Source: Catellatospora tritici
GTDB taxonomy: Bacteria > Actinomycetota > Actinomycetes > Mycobacteriales > Micromonosporaceae
Reading direction: 5' to 3'
Assembly (NCBI RefSeq): GCF_019083965.1
Contig: NZ_JAHRCY010000008.1
Location: 314,719-378,718, forward strand
DNA length: 64,000 nt
In this document: positions 57,101 to 64,000 of the stretch, piece by piece
Layout of the letters: every line of letters starts with the position of its first letter
Numbering within the stretch: position 1 is the first letter of the stretch
Notes under the pieces: model-generated
Told to the model about the DNA's origin: nothing
The model's input: the letters and a program-made list of their open reading frames with translations, nothing else
Databases searched by the model: none
Made by a program: the position numbers and the translations under genes

Positions 57101-58351
57101 TTACCTGCGGGCGGGGGTGGGGAGGGCGGTGGGGGCGGCGACGGGGAGCAGGGCCCGGCGCAGACGCGGCGCCGCGAGCACGGCCAACAGCAGCCCCAGC
57201 AGGGCGGCGGCCGGCGGCACGGCGAACGCGCCCCGGTAGCCGACCAGGTCGGCCAGGCGCCCGGCCAGCGCGGCGCCCAGCGATACTCCGCCGACGACAC
57301 CGCTGGCCAGCAGGGTCATCACCATGCCCGCGCGGCGGGGCGGGCTGAGCCGACCGGCCAGCGCGTACCCGGAGATCAGGTACGGCGCGGCCGTGACACC
57401 GAGCACGATCACGGCGACCACGGCGGTGACCACCGAGCCCGCCAGCAGCAGTGGCGCGGCCCCGCCGACCAGCGCGGCGGCCGACACGACGTACCGGCTG
57501 ACCGGGCCGAACGAGGCCGGCAGCCAGGCCATGGCCAGTCCGGCCAGCGCGCTGCCGACGCCGAGCACCGCGTAGATCAGCCCCGCCGATCCGGCGGATC
57601 CGATCGCGTCGGCGAAGGCGGTGACGGCGGTCTGGGTGGCGCCGAACACGACGCCGATCACGGACATCGCGGCGACCAGCACCGCCACCCGGCCGACCGG
57701 AAGTCGCTGCTCGGCGACGCGCGGGCCCGGGGTGCGCGGCAGCCGCACCACGGGCGGGACGGTGTGGTGCAGCGCGAACGGGATCGCGGCGAGCAGGGTC
57801 AGTACGGCGGCCACCAGCAGCGGCGCCCCGGCGTGGCCGGTCAGGGCCAGCGTCCCGACCAGCGCCGGTCCGGCCAGGAACGAGGCTTCGTCGACGGCAC
57901 CCTCGTACGCCATCGCGGTGGGCAGTCTGCGCTGCTGTCCGCGCTCGCCGAGCAGGACCGCCCAGCGGACCCGGACCAGTGGGCCGACCTGCGGCATCGC
58001 GAAGCCCGCGAGCGCGGCCAGCGGCAGCACGGCGCGGTGGTGGCCACCAAGCACGGCGCCGACCAGGGCGGTGTAGGCGAGGGCGTCGAGCACGGCCGCG
58101 GTGACGCCGACGGCGCGTTGGCCGTACCGGTCGGCCAGGGTGCCGACGACCGGGCCGCCGACCGCGGCGCCGAGGCCGAACGCGGCCGCGGCCAGGCCGG
58201 CGGTGCCGTAACTGCCGGTCGCGGCGACGACGAGGGTGATCACACCGAGCGGGCCCATGGCGGCGGGCAGCCGGGCGAGGAACGCGAGAACGAGGAACCA
58301 GGGTCCGGTCAACTGGACCAGTTCACGGTATGAGGCACGCGGGGCCGACAT
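57101..58351 (-). CDS. MFS transporter
   Basis: 416-aa major facilitator protein with 12 predicted helices. Motif A-like GPVVGTLADRYGQRAVGV lies near residue 55. The pattern of two six-helix halves with GLIYAVLGVGSALAGLAMAW at the second half is typical of YcaD/arabinose-efflux-like sugar or drug exporters. Substrate unknown. ATG 58351 has GGAGA about five nt upstream; an in-frame GTG/ATG further upstream lacks a ribosome site. The GAAGGGGCCC hairpin repeat occurs at both of its ends. Confidence 0.87.
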   Translation of the reverse strand: MSAPRASYRELVQLTGPWFLVLAFLARLPAAMGPLGVITLVVAATGSYGTAGLAAAAFGLGAAVGGPVVGTLADRYGQRAVGVTAAVLDALAYTALVGAVLGGHHRAVLPLAALAGFAMPQVGPLVRVRWAVLLGERGQQRRLPTAMAYEGAVDEASFLAGPALVGTLALTGHAGAPLLVAAVLTLLAAIPFALHHTVPPVVRLPRTPGPRVAEQRLPVGRVAVLVAAMSVIGVVFGATQTAVTAFADAIGSAGSAGLIYAVLGVGSALAGLAMAWLPASFGPVSRYVVSAAALVGGAAPLLLAGSVVTAVVAVIVLGVTAAPYLISGYALAGRLSPPRRAGMVMTLLASGVVGGVSLGAALAGRLADLVGYRGAFAVPPAAALLGLLLAVLAAPRLRRALLPVAAPTALPTPARR

Positions 58352-58480
58352 GATTCTCCGGGGTACGACGCAGGTCATGCGCGTCGTCCCACCCAACCGA
58401 CGCGCCCCTTGCGGCCCTGTGCGCCGACCAGTGTACCCGCCCCAAGATCGCCCTCGAGTCGCGGAGCCGCGGACGGTCAA

Positions 58481-58525
58481 GAAGGGGCCCTTCCACTACG
58501 GAAAGCGATAAGAAGGGGCCCTTCC
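58481..58525 (-). terminator. repeat-type terminator after the ABC-2 ATPase gene
   Basis: GAAGGGGCCCTTCC and AGAAGGGGCCCTTCC flank ACTACGGAAAGCGATA directly after the ATPase stop on the minus strand. The near-palindromic arms can pair. Same loop and right arm as at 57050-57095. Confidence 0.75.
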
Positions 58526-59500
58526 TCACCTGGGGGCGGGGGCGGGGCGATCGCGTTGGTACAGCTGGGCGATGACCGTTTCGATCTCGGGTTCGGTGAC
58601 GGACAGGTCGCGCAGACCGCCGGTGGCGGTGAGCTGCGACACCAGGGTGCCGATCGGGGCGCTGCGGTCGACGGCGAAGGTCAGCCGCCCGCCTTCGACC
58701 GACTCCAGCCGCACCCCGGGCAGGTCGGGCAGGGTGGCCGGGGCCGTGTCCAGCTCGGCGACCAGGCGCCGCTGCGAGCCGTACCGGGCGTGCAGGGCCT
58801 CGATCGTGCCGTCGTGCACCACCCGGCCGTGGTCGATCACCACGATGCGGCGGCACAGCCGCTCGATGTCGGCCAGGTCGTGCGTGGTCAGCACGAGGGT
58901 GGTGTCGCCGGTGGCGCCGAGTTCGGCCAGGAAGCCGCGGACGGCCTGCTTGCTGACGACGTCCAGGCCGATGGTCGGCTCGTCCAGGAACAGGATCTGC
59001 GGGCCGTGCAGCAGCGCCGCGGTCAGTTCGCCGCGCATGCGCTGGCCCAGCGACAGCTGCCGCACCGGGATGTCCAGGAACGCGTCGAGGTCGAGCAGGT
59101 CGCGGCAGCGGCGCAGCCGGGCGGCGTGCTCGGCGGCGGGCACCCGGTAGATGTGGCGCAGCAGCTCGAACGAGTCGCGCAGCGGCAGGTCCCACCACAG
59201 CTGAGAGCGCTGGCCGAACACGACGCCGATGCGTCGGGCCAGGGTGGTGCGCTGCGGCACCGGGGCCAGCCCGCACACCGACACCTGCCCGCCGGACGGG
59301 TGCAGCACCCCGGTGAGCATCTTCAGCGTGGTCGACTTTCCGGCGCCGTTGGGGCCGAGGTAGCCCAGCATCTCGCCGCGCTGTACCACCAGGTCGACCC
59401 CGGCGACGGCGGCGACGGTGCGCCGCTCGCGTCTGAAGCGCCCGGCGCGGACCCGGATGTCGAACTCCTTGCGCAGGTCGTACGCCTCGATGACGTTCAT
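58526..59500 (-). CDS. ABC-2 family exporter ATP-binding protein
   Basis: 324-aa ATPase of the COG4586 type (partner of DUF990-like permeases). Walker A GPNGAGKSTT (near 52), GQRSQLWWDLP (a Q-loop variant typical of this subfamily), signature-like LSLGQRMRGEL (near 150), Walker B ILFLDEPTIGLD and switch TTHDLADIE. ATG at 59500 follows GGGGGAG by four nt. Last of three genes permease-permease-ATPase, all on the minus strand. Substrate unknown. Confidence 0.9.
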   Translation of the reverse strand: MNVIEAYDLRKEFDIRVRAGRFRRERRTVAAVAGVDLVVQRGEMLGYLGPNGAGKSTTLKMLTGVLHPSGGQVSVCGLAPVPQRTTLARRIGVVFGQRSQLWWDLPLRDSFELLRHIYRVPAAEHAARLRRCRDLLDLDAFLDIPVRQLSLGQRMRGELTAALLHGPQILFLDEPTIGLDVVSKQAVRGFLAELGATGDTTLVLTTHDLADIERLCRRIVVIDHGRVVHDGTIEALHARYGSQRRLVAELDTAPATLPDLPGVRLESVEGGRLTFAVDRSAPIGTLVSQLTATGGLRDLSVTEPEIETVIAQLYQRDRPAPAPR

Positions 59501-59511
59501 GTCGCTCCCCC

Positions 59512-60315
59512 TCACGAGCCGGTGCTGCGGTAGTGGCGTACGCCGGTGCGCCAGATCAGCCAGGCCGCGGTGGCCGCCAACGCGGCCACGGCCGGGCCGG
59601 ACCAGCTCAGCCAGGCTGGGGCGCCGAGCGGGTCGGCGCGGCCGAGCACCACCAGCGACGGGTAGTAGCTGGCGAAGCCGAACCCGAGCGTGAACCCGAA
59701 GAAGCGGCGCAGCCAGGTGCCGTAGACCGGCATCGGGTACGCGGTGAAGTCGCGCCCGCCGTAGGTCAGGGAGCTGCTCAGCTCGCCCGACTCGACCCAC
59801 CAGAACGCCACCGTTGACGTGGCGACGAAGAACGAGCCGAAGAACACCGCCCCGCACACCGGCGTCAGCACCAGCATCACGACGCGTGCCGGGGTCAGCT
59901 GGACGTCGGCGGCGCGCAGGGCCACCACCAGCAGCGCCGCCGAGTAGACGACCCGGCCGATCCGACGTACCCCGACGTCCAGGGTCAGCAGCTGCCCCAG
60001 CACACCCAGCGGGCGGATCAGCACCGCGTCGAGCAGGCCGGTACGCACGTACGTCTTCATCCGCTCGATGTTGCCCACGAACAGGTCGGCCAGGGCGAAC
60101 CCGGTCGCGGCGAGTCCGAACACGACCAGCGTCTCGCGCAGCGTGAACCCGCCCAGCGCGGGCACCTGGCGGAACACCACCAGCACGGCGATCAGGTCCG
60201 AGCCGAAGAACAGCAGGTTGCCCAGCAGGTCCAGGACGAAGCTCACCCGGTACGACGACTGCCCGCGAACCTGCGCGCGAACCAGCTCGCGGTAGATCCG
60301 CAGCCGCTCAACCAC
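59512..60315 (-). CDS. ABC-2 family permease (COG4587/3694 type)
   Basis: 267-aa membrane protein with six helices. Features of the DUF990-like family are VRAQVRGQSSYRVSFVLDLLG, MKTYVRTGLLDAVLIRPLG and FWWVESGELSSSLTYGGRDF. GTG 60315 overlaps the previous permease's end by eight bases; ATG 60342 is less probable because it lies further inside that gene. Forms a heteromeric channel with the other permease. Confidence 0.85.
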   Translation of the reverse strand: MVERLRIYRELVRAQVRGQSSYRVSFVLDLLGNLLFFGSDLIAVLVVFRQVPALGGFTLRETLVVFGLAATGFALADLFVGNIERMKTYVRTGLLDAVLIRPLGVLGQLLTLDVGVRRIGRVVYSAALLVVALRAADVQLTPARVVMLVLTPVCGAVFFGSFFVATSTVAFWWVESGELSSSLTYGGRDFTAYPMPVYGTWLRRFFGFTLGFGFASYYPSLVVLGRADPLGAPAWLSWSGPAVAALAATAAWLIWRTGVRHYRSTGS

Positions 60316-61117
60316 CCTGCACCACCAGCCTGCGCTCGGCACGCCGCTGCACCACCCGGCACAGCCACAGCAGCAGCACCGCCCACGCCGCCTGGATCGC
60401 CAGCATGCCCAGCTGGACGGCCCAGCCGTCGCGCTCGGCGAGCACGTCCAGCGGCGCCTGCAGCAGCGACGGACCAGGGGTGCCGAACCACAGCAGCGCG
60501 GCGGCCCAGTCGGGCAGGAACCGGATCGGGAAGAACAGGCCGCCGCACAGGCCGGAGAAGACCGCCCAGGCCATGCCGACGCCGCGGTAGTCCAGCAGCC
60601 AGTAGCAGGTGGCGTTGGCCAGGAACCGGCAGGCGAAGCAGACCACCGTGGCGAGCAGCGCCGAGAGCAGGAACAGCGGGTAGGTCGCCGGGCGGCGCGG
60701 CAGGTACATATCGAAGATCAGCGCGCCGGTCACGATGGGGACGACGAAGCGGGTGAGCATGGCGTACGCAGCGCGGCCCAGGTCGGCGGCGAGGAAGGCG
60801 AAGATCGGGTCGATCGGGCGGAGCAGGTCGATCACCACGTCGCCGGAGCGGACCCGGTCGGCCAGGTCGGTCCAGCCCCAGAGCATGACCACGCCGATGA
60901 GGCCCTGCCCGGCCCAGACGTAGAGGACCAGCTGCGGACCGGTGTACCCGGCGGCGGTCGCCCCCGCGGCGGTCGCGGCTGCCGAGACGGCGAGCATCAC
61001 GTACGTCCGCAGGAGCCCGAACACCGAGTTGGTGACCGTCGCGGCCACGGTCGCCTGCCGGTACGTGGCGAATCTACGGAAGCCCGATGCACCTAATGTC
61101 CGTATTAGCGAGGCCAT
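60308..61117 (-). CDS. ABC-2 family permease (COG3694/4587 type)
   Basis: 269-aa membrane protein with six helices, first gene of the three-gene exporter. It shares with its partner the pattern SGDVVIDLLRPIDPIFAFL (near 95-115) and a C-terminal WAVLLLWLCRVVQRRAERRL. ATG 61117 is selected because the frame further upstream is Arg/Cys-rich non-coding-looking sequence. Ribosome site is weak. Divergent from the WG-repeat gene over a 172-bp gap in which I see a run of T/A (TTCTTTTTTCGG, rare here) but no clear element. Confidence 0.83.
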   Translation of the reverse strand: MASLIRTLGASGFRRFATYRQATVAATVTNSVFGLLRTYVMLAVSAAATAAGATAAGYTGPQLVLYVWAGQGLIGVVMLWGWTDLADRVRSGDVVIDLLRPIDPIFAFLAADLGRAAYAMLTRFVVPIVTGALIFDMYLPRRPATYPLFLLSALLATVVCFACRFLANATCYWLLDYRGVGMAWAVFSGLCGGLFFPIRFLPDWAAALLWFGTPGPSLLQAPLDVLAERDGWAVQLGMLAIQAAWAVLLLWLCRVVQRRAERRLVVQGG

Positions 61118-61289
61118 CTCGGTGAAGTTTCGGATTGTGAGCCGATCCGCAGTGGCGGTGATGAAGCCCACCCCGTACCCTCCACTCGCAACCGCATTCT
61201 TTTTTCGGGCCGGAAGACCATACCCTTGCGTCCTTCCGGGCCGCGATGTGTTTGCGCGGTAGTGGCACTTTGAGCAGGCGAGGTGGGGC

Positions 61290-63947
61290 GTGAGCGACGA
61301 GCGCACCGACGAGCGGCACCGCGGCACCCCGGCCTGGGCCGGCACGCCGACGTCGCCGTGGTCGCGCGTGCCCGGACAGCGTCCGCCCGCCGAGGCCCAG
61401 AACGAGCAGCCCCCGCAGCCGCAGGGCCAGCCGCAGCCCCCGCAGGGGCAGTACGGCCCCGGTCAGGGTGGCCCGCAGCAGGGTGCCCCGCAGCAGTACG
61501 GTCCGCCGCAGCCCGGCCAGAACCCGCCCGGCCCGTTCCCGCCCGCCAGCGGCCAGCGCCCCGGCCAGGGCGGCATGCCCGGCCACCCGAACGCGCAGCG
61601 CGGCGGCCGCCCCGGCCCGATGCCGCCGCAGCCCGCGGGTCCCCAGTTCCGCCCGAACGGCCCGCAGGGCCAGGTCTACGGCGGCCCCAACCAGCAGCAC
61701 CCGCAGGGCCCGCCGCCGCAGGGACAGCCCGGCGGCCCGGGGCAGTACGGCCCGCCGCAGCAGCGCCAGGGCCAGCCGCCGCAGGGTCCCCGCCCGCCGC
61801 AGCAGGGCCAGGTCTACGGGCGCCCGCAGGGTGCGCCCGGCCAGCAGGGTGCGCCAAATCCGCAGGGCCAGCAGTTCGGCCCGCCGCAGCAGGGTCCGCG
61901 GCCCCCGCAGCAGGGCCAGGTCTACGGGCAGCCGCAGCCGGGCCAGCCCGGCATGCCGCCCGGCCGTCCCGGACAGCCGATGCCGCCGCAGCCCGGCCAG
62001 GGCCAGCCCGGACAGCCTCAGCCTGGACAGCCTCAGTCCGGTCAGCCGATGGGCGGTCAGCCCGCGCCCGGACAGCCGCTGCCGGGCCAGTCCGGCGTCG
62101 CGCCGCAGTCGCCCGGCGGTCCGGCGGCCAACGCCCCGCTGCCCGGTGCGGGCACGCAGGCGCCCGGACAGCTCGGTGCCGCCCAGGCCGCGCAGGCCGC
62201 GTCGGGTCAGGCCGTGGCCACCCCGCCGGTGGCGGGGCAGCAGCCCACCGCGACCCCGGCCGCGCCGGGCAAGCGCGGACGGCACTCCACCGCCGACACC
62301 GGCATGATGCCCGCGATCACCGACGACACTCCCGCACCGACCGGCGCGGAGGCGCCCGCCGCCGAGGCCGCTCCGGTCTCCCCGGCGCCGGTCTCCGCCG
62401 CCCCGGTCTCGGTCAACCCGGTCTCCCCGGCGATGCCGTCGGCACCGGTCGTGGCCAGCCCGGACACGGTGCTGCCGGTCGCGGCCAGCGCCGCGGGCGC
62501 GGCCACCGCGCTGTCGGCGCCGACGATGCTGCACCCGCTGGTGCGCCCCGGCGCGGCACCGGCCGCCGAGCCTGACGCGGCCACCACCGCGGCGGCGCAG
62601 GAGGCGGTCGCCGACGAGATCCCGGAGCCGACCGAGAGCGGGCCGGATCCGGAGCAGGTGCTGGCGTCGTACCAGTGGCGGTTCCACCACGAGACGCTGC
62701 GTGAGCTGGTCGACAACCCCGACGAGCTGCGTGACATCCGCGACAAGCTGACCGAGAAGCTGACCCCCGCCACCGACAACCCGACCCGGGCCCGGCTGCT
62801 GAGCCTGCGCGCCGTGGTGTCGCGCATCCTCGGCGACCTGAGCAAGGCCATGTCCGACGGCAAGATGGCACTGGTGCACGCCGAGGCGACCGGCGAACTG
62901 CGCCGGATCGCGCTGGCCAAGGCCCGGCTGGCGCACGTGCTGCAGTGGCGTGGCGACTTCACCGAGGCCGACAAGCTGTTCGCCGAGGCCAACTCCAGCG
63001 AGCTGCCCGACCGGCTGCGCGCCACCATGCACGAGCACGCGGGGCGGTCCTGCCTGGACCAGGGCCGCTACATGGAGGCGTTCAACCACTTCGAGAAGGC
63101 CCTGGAGCTGCGCAAGGTCGAGGACCCGGAGCTGATCGCGCGCACCGAGATGGCGCTCGACGCGGTCTCCATGAAGATCGCCGAGAACGGCATGGGGCCG
63201 TACCCGCGCAGCTCCGACGAGATCCTGCAGGTCAGCAAGCCGCCGGTGCCGCGCTTCGACGACCGGGTGCAGTGCTGGGGCTTCGCCGGCTCCGACGGCC
63301 GTACCGTCATCTCCCCCGCCTTCGCCGACGTGCAGCCGTTCCGTGACGGAGCGGCCTGGGTGCGGCGGCCGGAGATGGAGACCTGGGAGCTGATCGACGA
63401 GGCGGGCAACCGGCTCATCGACGGCCGCGCCGGGTGGCTCGGCGTCGGGTCCTTCTCCGACGGCCTCGCCTGGGTGTCGCGTGACGGCGCGGGCGGCTGG
63501 GTCGCCATCGACAAGCAGGGCCGCGTGATCATCTCGACCGGCTTCGACGATGTGCGCCCGTTCCGCCGGGGCCTGGCCGCGGTGCGCCGCGGCGGCTGGG
63601 GCGCGGTCGACAAGCAGGGCCGCGTCGTGGTGCCGTTCCAGTTCACCGGGTTTGCCACCGCGCTCACCGACGGCCGCTACGTCGACGGTTTCTCCGACGA
63701 GGGTCTGGCCATCGTGGACGCCGGCGGCCGCAAGGGTGTCGTGGACCGGGCCGGTGCGGTCGTGGTGCCGCCGGTGCACCCGGCACTGGTCATCCACCCG
63801 GTGGCATTCCTGATCGCCGGGCCGACCGGCCGCTGGGGCGCGCTGGACCGCAAGGGCCGCCCGTTCATCGACCCCGAGCTGCCCAGCCGCCAGGTCGTGA
63901 TGGAGGAGCTGGACCGCCTGCTCGCCGACACCAAGCCGGTGCTGTAA
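61290..63947 (+). CDS. Pro/Gln-rich protein with helical repeats and C-terminal WG repeats
   Basis: 885-aa protein of unknown function. Residues 1-~320 are a disordered Pro/Gln/Gly region built on PQQGQ, GQPG and PQGPRPPQ units, followed by an Ala/Pro/Val-rich stretch to ~445. Residues ~450-640 are alpha-helical and TPR-like (LSLRAVVSRILGDLSKAM, HVLQWRGDFTEADKLFAEA, YMEAFNHFEKALELRK). Residues ~650-870 carry about five WG-type beta repeats: CWGFAGSDGRTVISPAFADV, GWVAIDKQGRVIISTGFDDV, GWGAVDKQGRVVVPFQFTGF, RKGVVDRAGAVVVPP and RWGALDRKGRPFIDP. No signal peptide or membrane helix. GTG with GAGGTGGGG upstream. WG repeats are thought to mediate protein binding; partners unknown. Confidence 0.85.
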   Translation: MSDERTDERHRGTPAWAGTPTSPWSRVPGQRPPAEAQNEQPPQPQGQPQPPQGQYGPGQGGPQQGAPQQYGPPQPGQNPPGPFPPASGQRPGQGGMPGHPNAQRGGRPGPMPPQPAGPQFRPNGPQGQVYGGPNQQHPQGPPPQGQPGGPGQYGPPQQRQGQPPQGPRPPQQGQVYGRPQGAPGQQGAPNPQGQQFGPPQQGPRPPQQGQVYGQPQPGQPGMPPGRPGQPMPPQPGQGQPGQPQPGQPQSGQPMGGQPAPGQPLPGQSGVAPQSPGGPAANAPLPGAGTQAPGQLGAAQAAQAASGQAVATPPVAGQQPTATPAAPGKRGRHSTADTGMMPAITDDTPAPTGAEAPAAEAAPVSPAPVSAAPVSVNPVSPAMPSAPVVASPDTVLPVAASAAGAATALSAPTMLHPLVRPGAAPAAEPDAATTAAAQEAVADEIPEPTESGPDPEQVLASYQWRFHHETLRELVDNPDELRDIRDKLTEKLTPATDNPTRARLLSLRAVVSRILGDLSKAMSDGKMALVHAEATGELRRIALAKARLAHVLQWRGDFTEADKLFAEANSSELPDRLRATMHEHAGRSCLDQGRYMEAFNHFEKALELRKVEDPELIARTEMALDAVSMKIAENGMGPYPRSSDEILQVSKPPVPRFDDRVQCWGFAGSDGRTVISPAFADVQPFRDGAAWVRRPEMETWELIDEAGNRLIDGRAGWLGVGSFSDGLAWVSRDGAGGWVAIDKQGRVIISTGFDDVRPFRRGLAAVRRGGWGAVDKQGRVVVPFQFTGFATALTDGRYVDGFSDEGLAIVDAGGRKGVVDRAGAVVVPPVHPALVIHPVAFLIAGPTGRWGALDRKGRPFIDPELPSRQVVMEELDRLLADTKPVL

Positions 63948-64000
63948 CTCCCACCGCCCGCGTGCCCCGGCACGGAGAGCGTTTTCCGCCCTGGATAGGG

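Noticed and set aside
1..64000. tRNA, rRNA, integrase, transposase or prophage genes
   Set aside because: None was recognised on either strand. The palindromic repeats lack any linked transposase here.

Overview
The window looks like a chromosomal segment of a high-GC actinomycete, most likely Micromonosporaceae (Catellatospora/Actinoplanes/Micromonospora-like). The evidence is very high GC, GTG and TTG starts, a secreted GH5 enzyme with a CBM2 module under a CebR-type operator, PimB'-type mannosyltransferase, the actinobacterial qcrCAB/cta respiratory genes, and gene order that recalls the Mycobacterium tuberculosis Rv2182c-Rv2206 region. I found no rRNA, tRNA, prophage, integrase, transposase or CRISPR. 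Genus is not decidable by reading.

Layout. 0.2-6 kb: secreted GH5-CBM2 glycanase, a small WVGPG-repeat protein, and a zinc-ribbon/cyclase/ATPase/TPR regulator. 6-13.3 kb: DUF4180 protein, PlsC-like acyltransferase, a membrane protein, a flavin monooxygenase coupled to an alpha/beta-hydrolase that lacks its nucleophile Ser, an EEP phosphoesterase, ROK glucokinase, a Lys/Ala-tailed protein and an SRPBCC protein. 13.7-20 kb: FadD15-like acyl-CoA ligase, histidine kinase, LuxR-type regulator, HIT protein, GCS2-type ligase. 20-31 kb: PimB', M48 protease, NYN-domain protein divergent from a DEDDh-GIY-YIG nuclease, RshA-like (p)ppGpp enzyme, Nudix hydrolase, nucleotidyltransferase, stand-alone RAM protein, alpha/beta hydrolase. 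31-41 kb: P450, then the cytochrome bc1-aa3 genes (qcrB-qcrA-qcrC-ctaE; ctaF-ctaC) with a CtaG-like factor, a receiver-like protein and trpD between them. 41-48.8 kb: cysteine desulfurase, TusA, PfkB sugar/nucleoside kinase, ErpA-type Fe-S carrier, a MarR/MFS/quinone-oxidoreductase module, glycerate kinase. 48.8-55.7 kb: nadA, murA, DUF3043 protein, and an ABC exporter with its own two-component system. 55.9-61.1 kb: AzlCD, an MFS protein, a three-gene ABC-2 exporter. 61.3-63.9 kb: a Pro/Gln-rich protein with WG repeats.

Functional themes are aerobic respiration (bc1-aa3, CtaG, Fe-S and sulfur supply through the desulfurase, TusA and ErpA), cell-envelope synthesis (PlsC, PimB', MurA, FadD15) and stress signalling (cyclase-ATPase, Rsh, two two-component systems). 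Genes are packed in coupled ATGA/GTGA/TGATG overlaps.

Two features stand out. First, the intergenic spaces are rich in structured repeats. Two elements built from a 19-bp-period TTGCTCTGCACCC unit, bounded by inverted ATTTGCTCTGCACC ends, each sit between convergent genes. A ~58-bp GATCATGAAC palindrome occurs three times, and a GATCGCYGT...GGTCA palindrome family occurs at two loci. There are also tandem duplications, including one that creates translationally coupled 19-codon mini-ORFs before tusA. Second, at least twelve genes have a TANNNT -10 hexamer exactly 6-7 nt before their start codon, which predicts leaderless transcripts.
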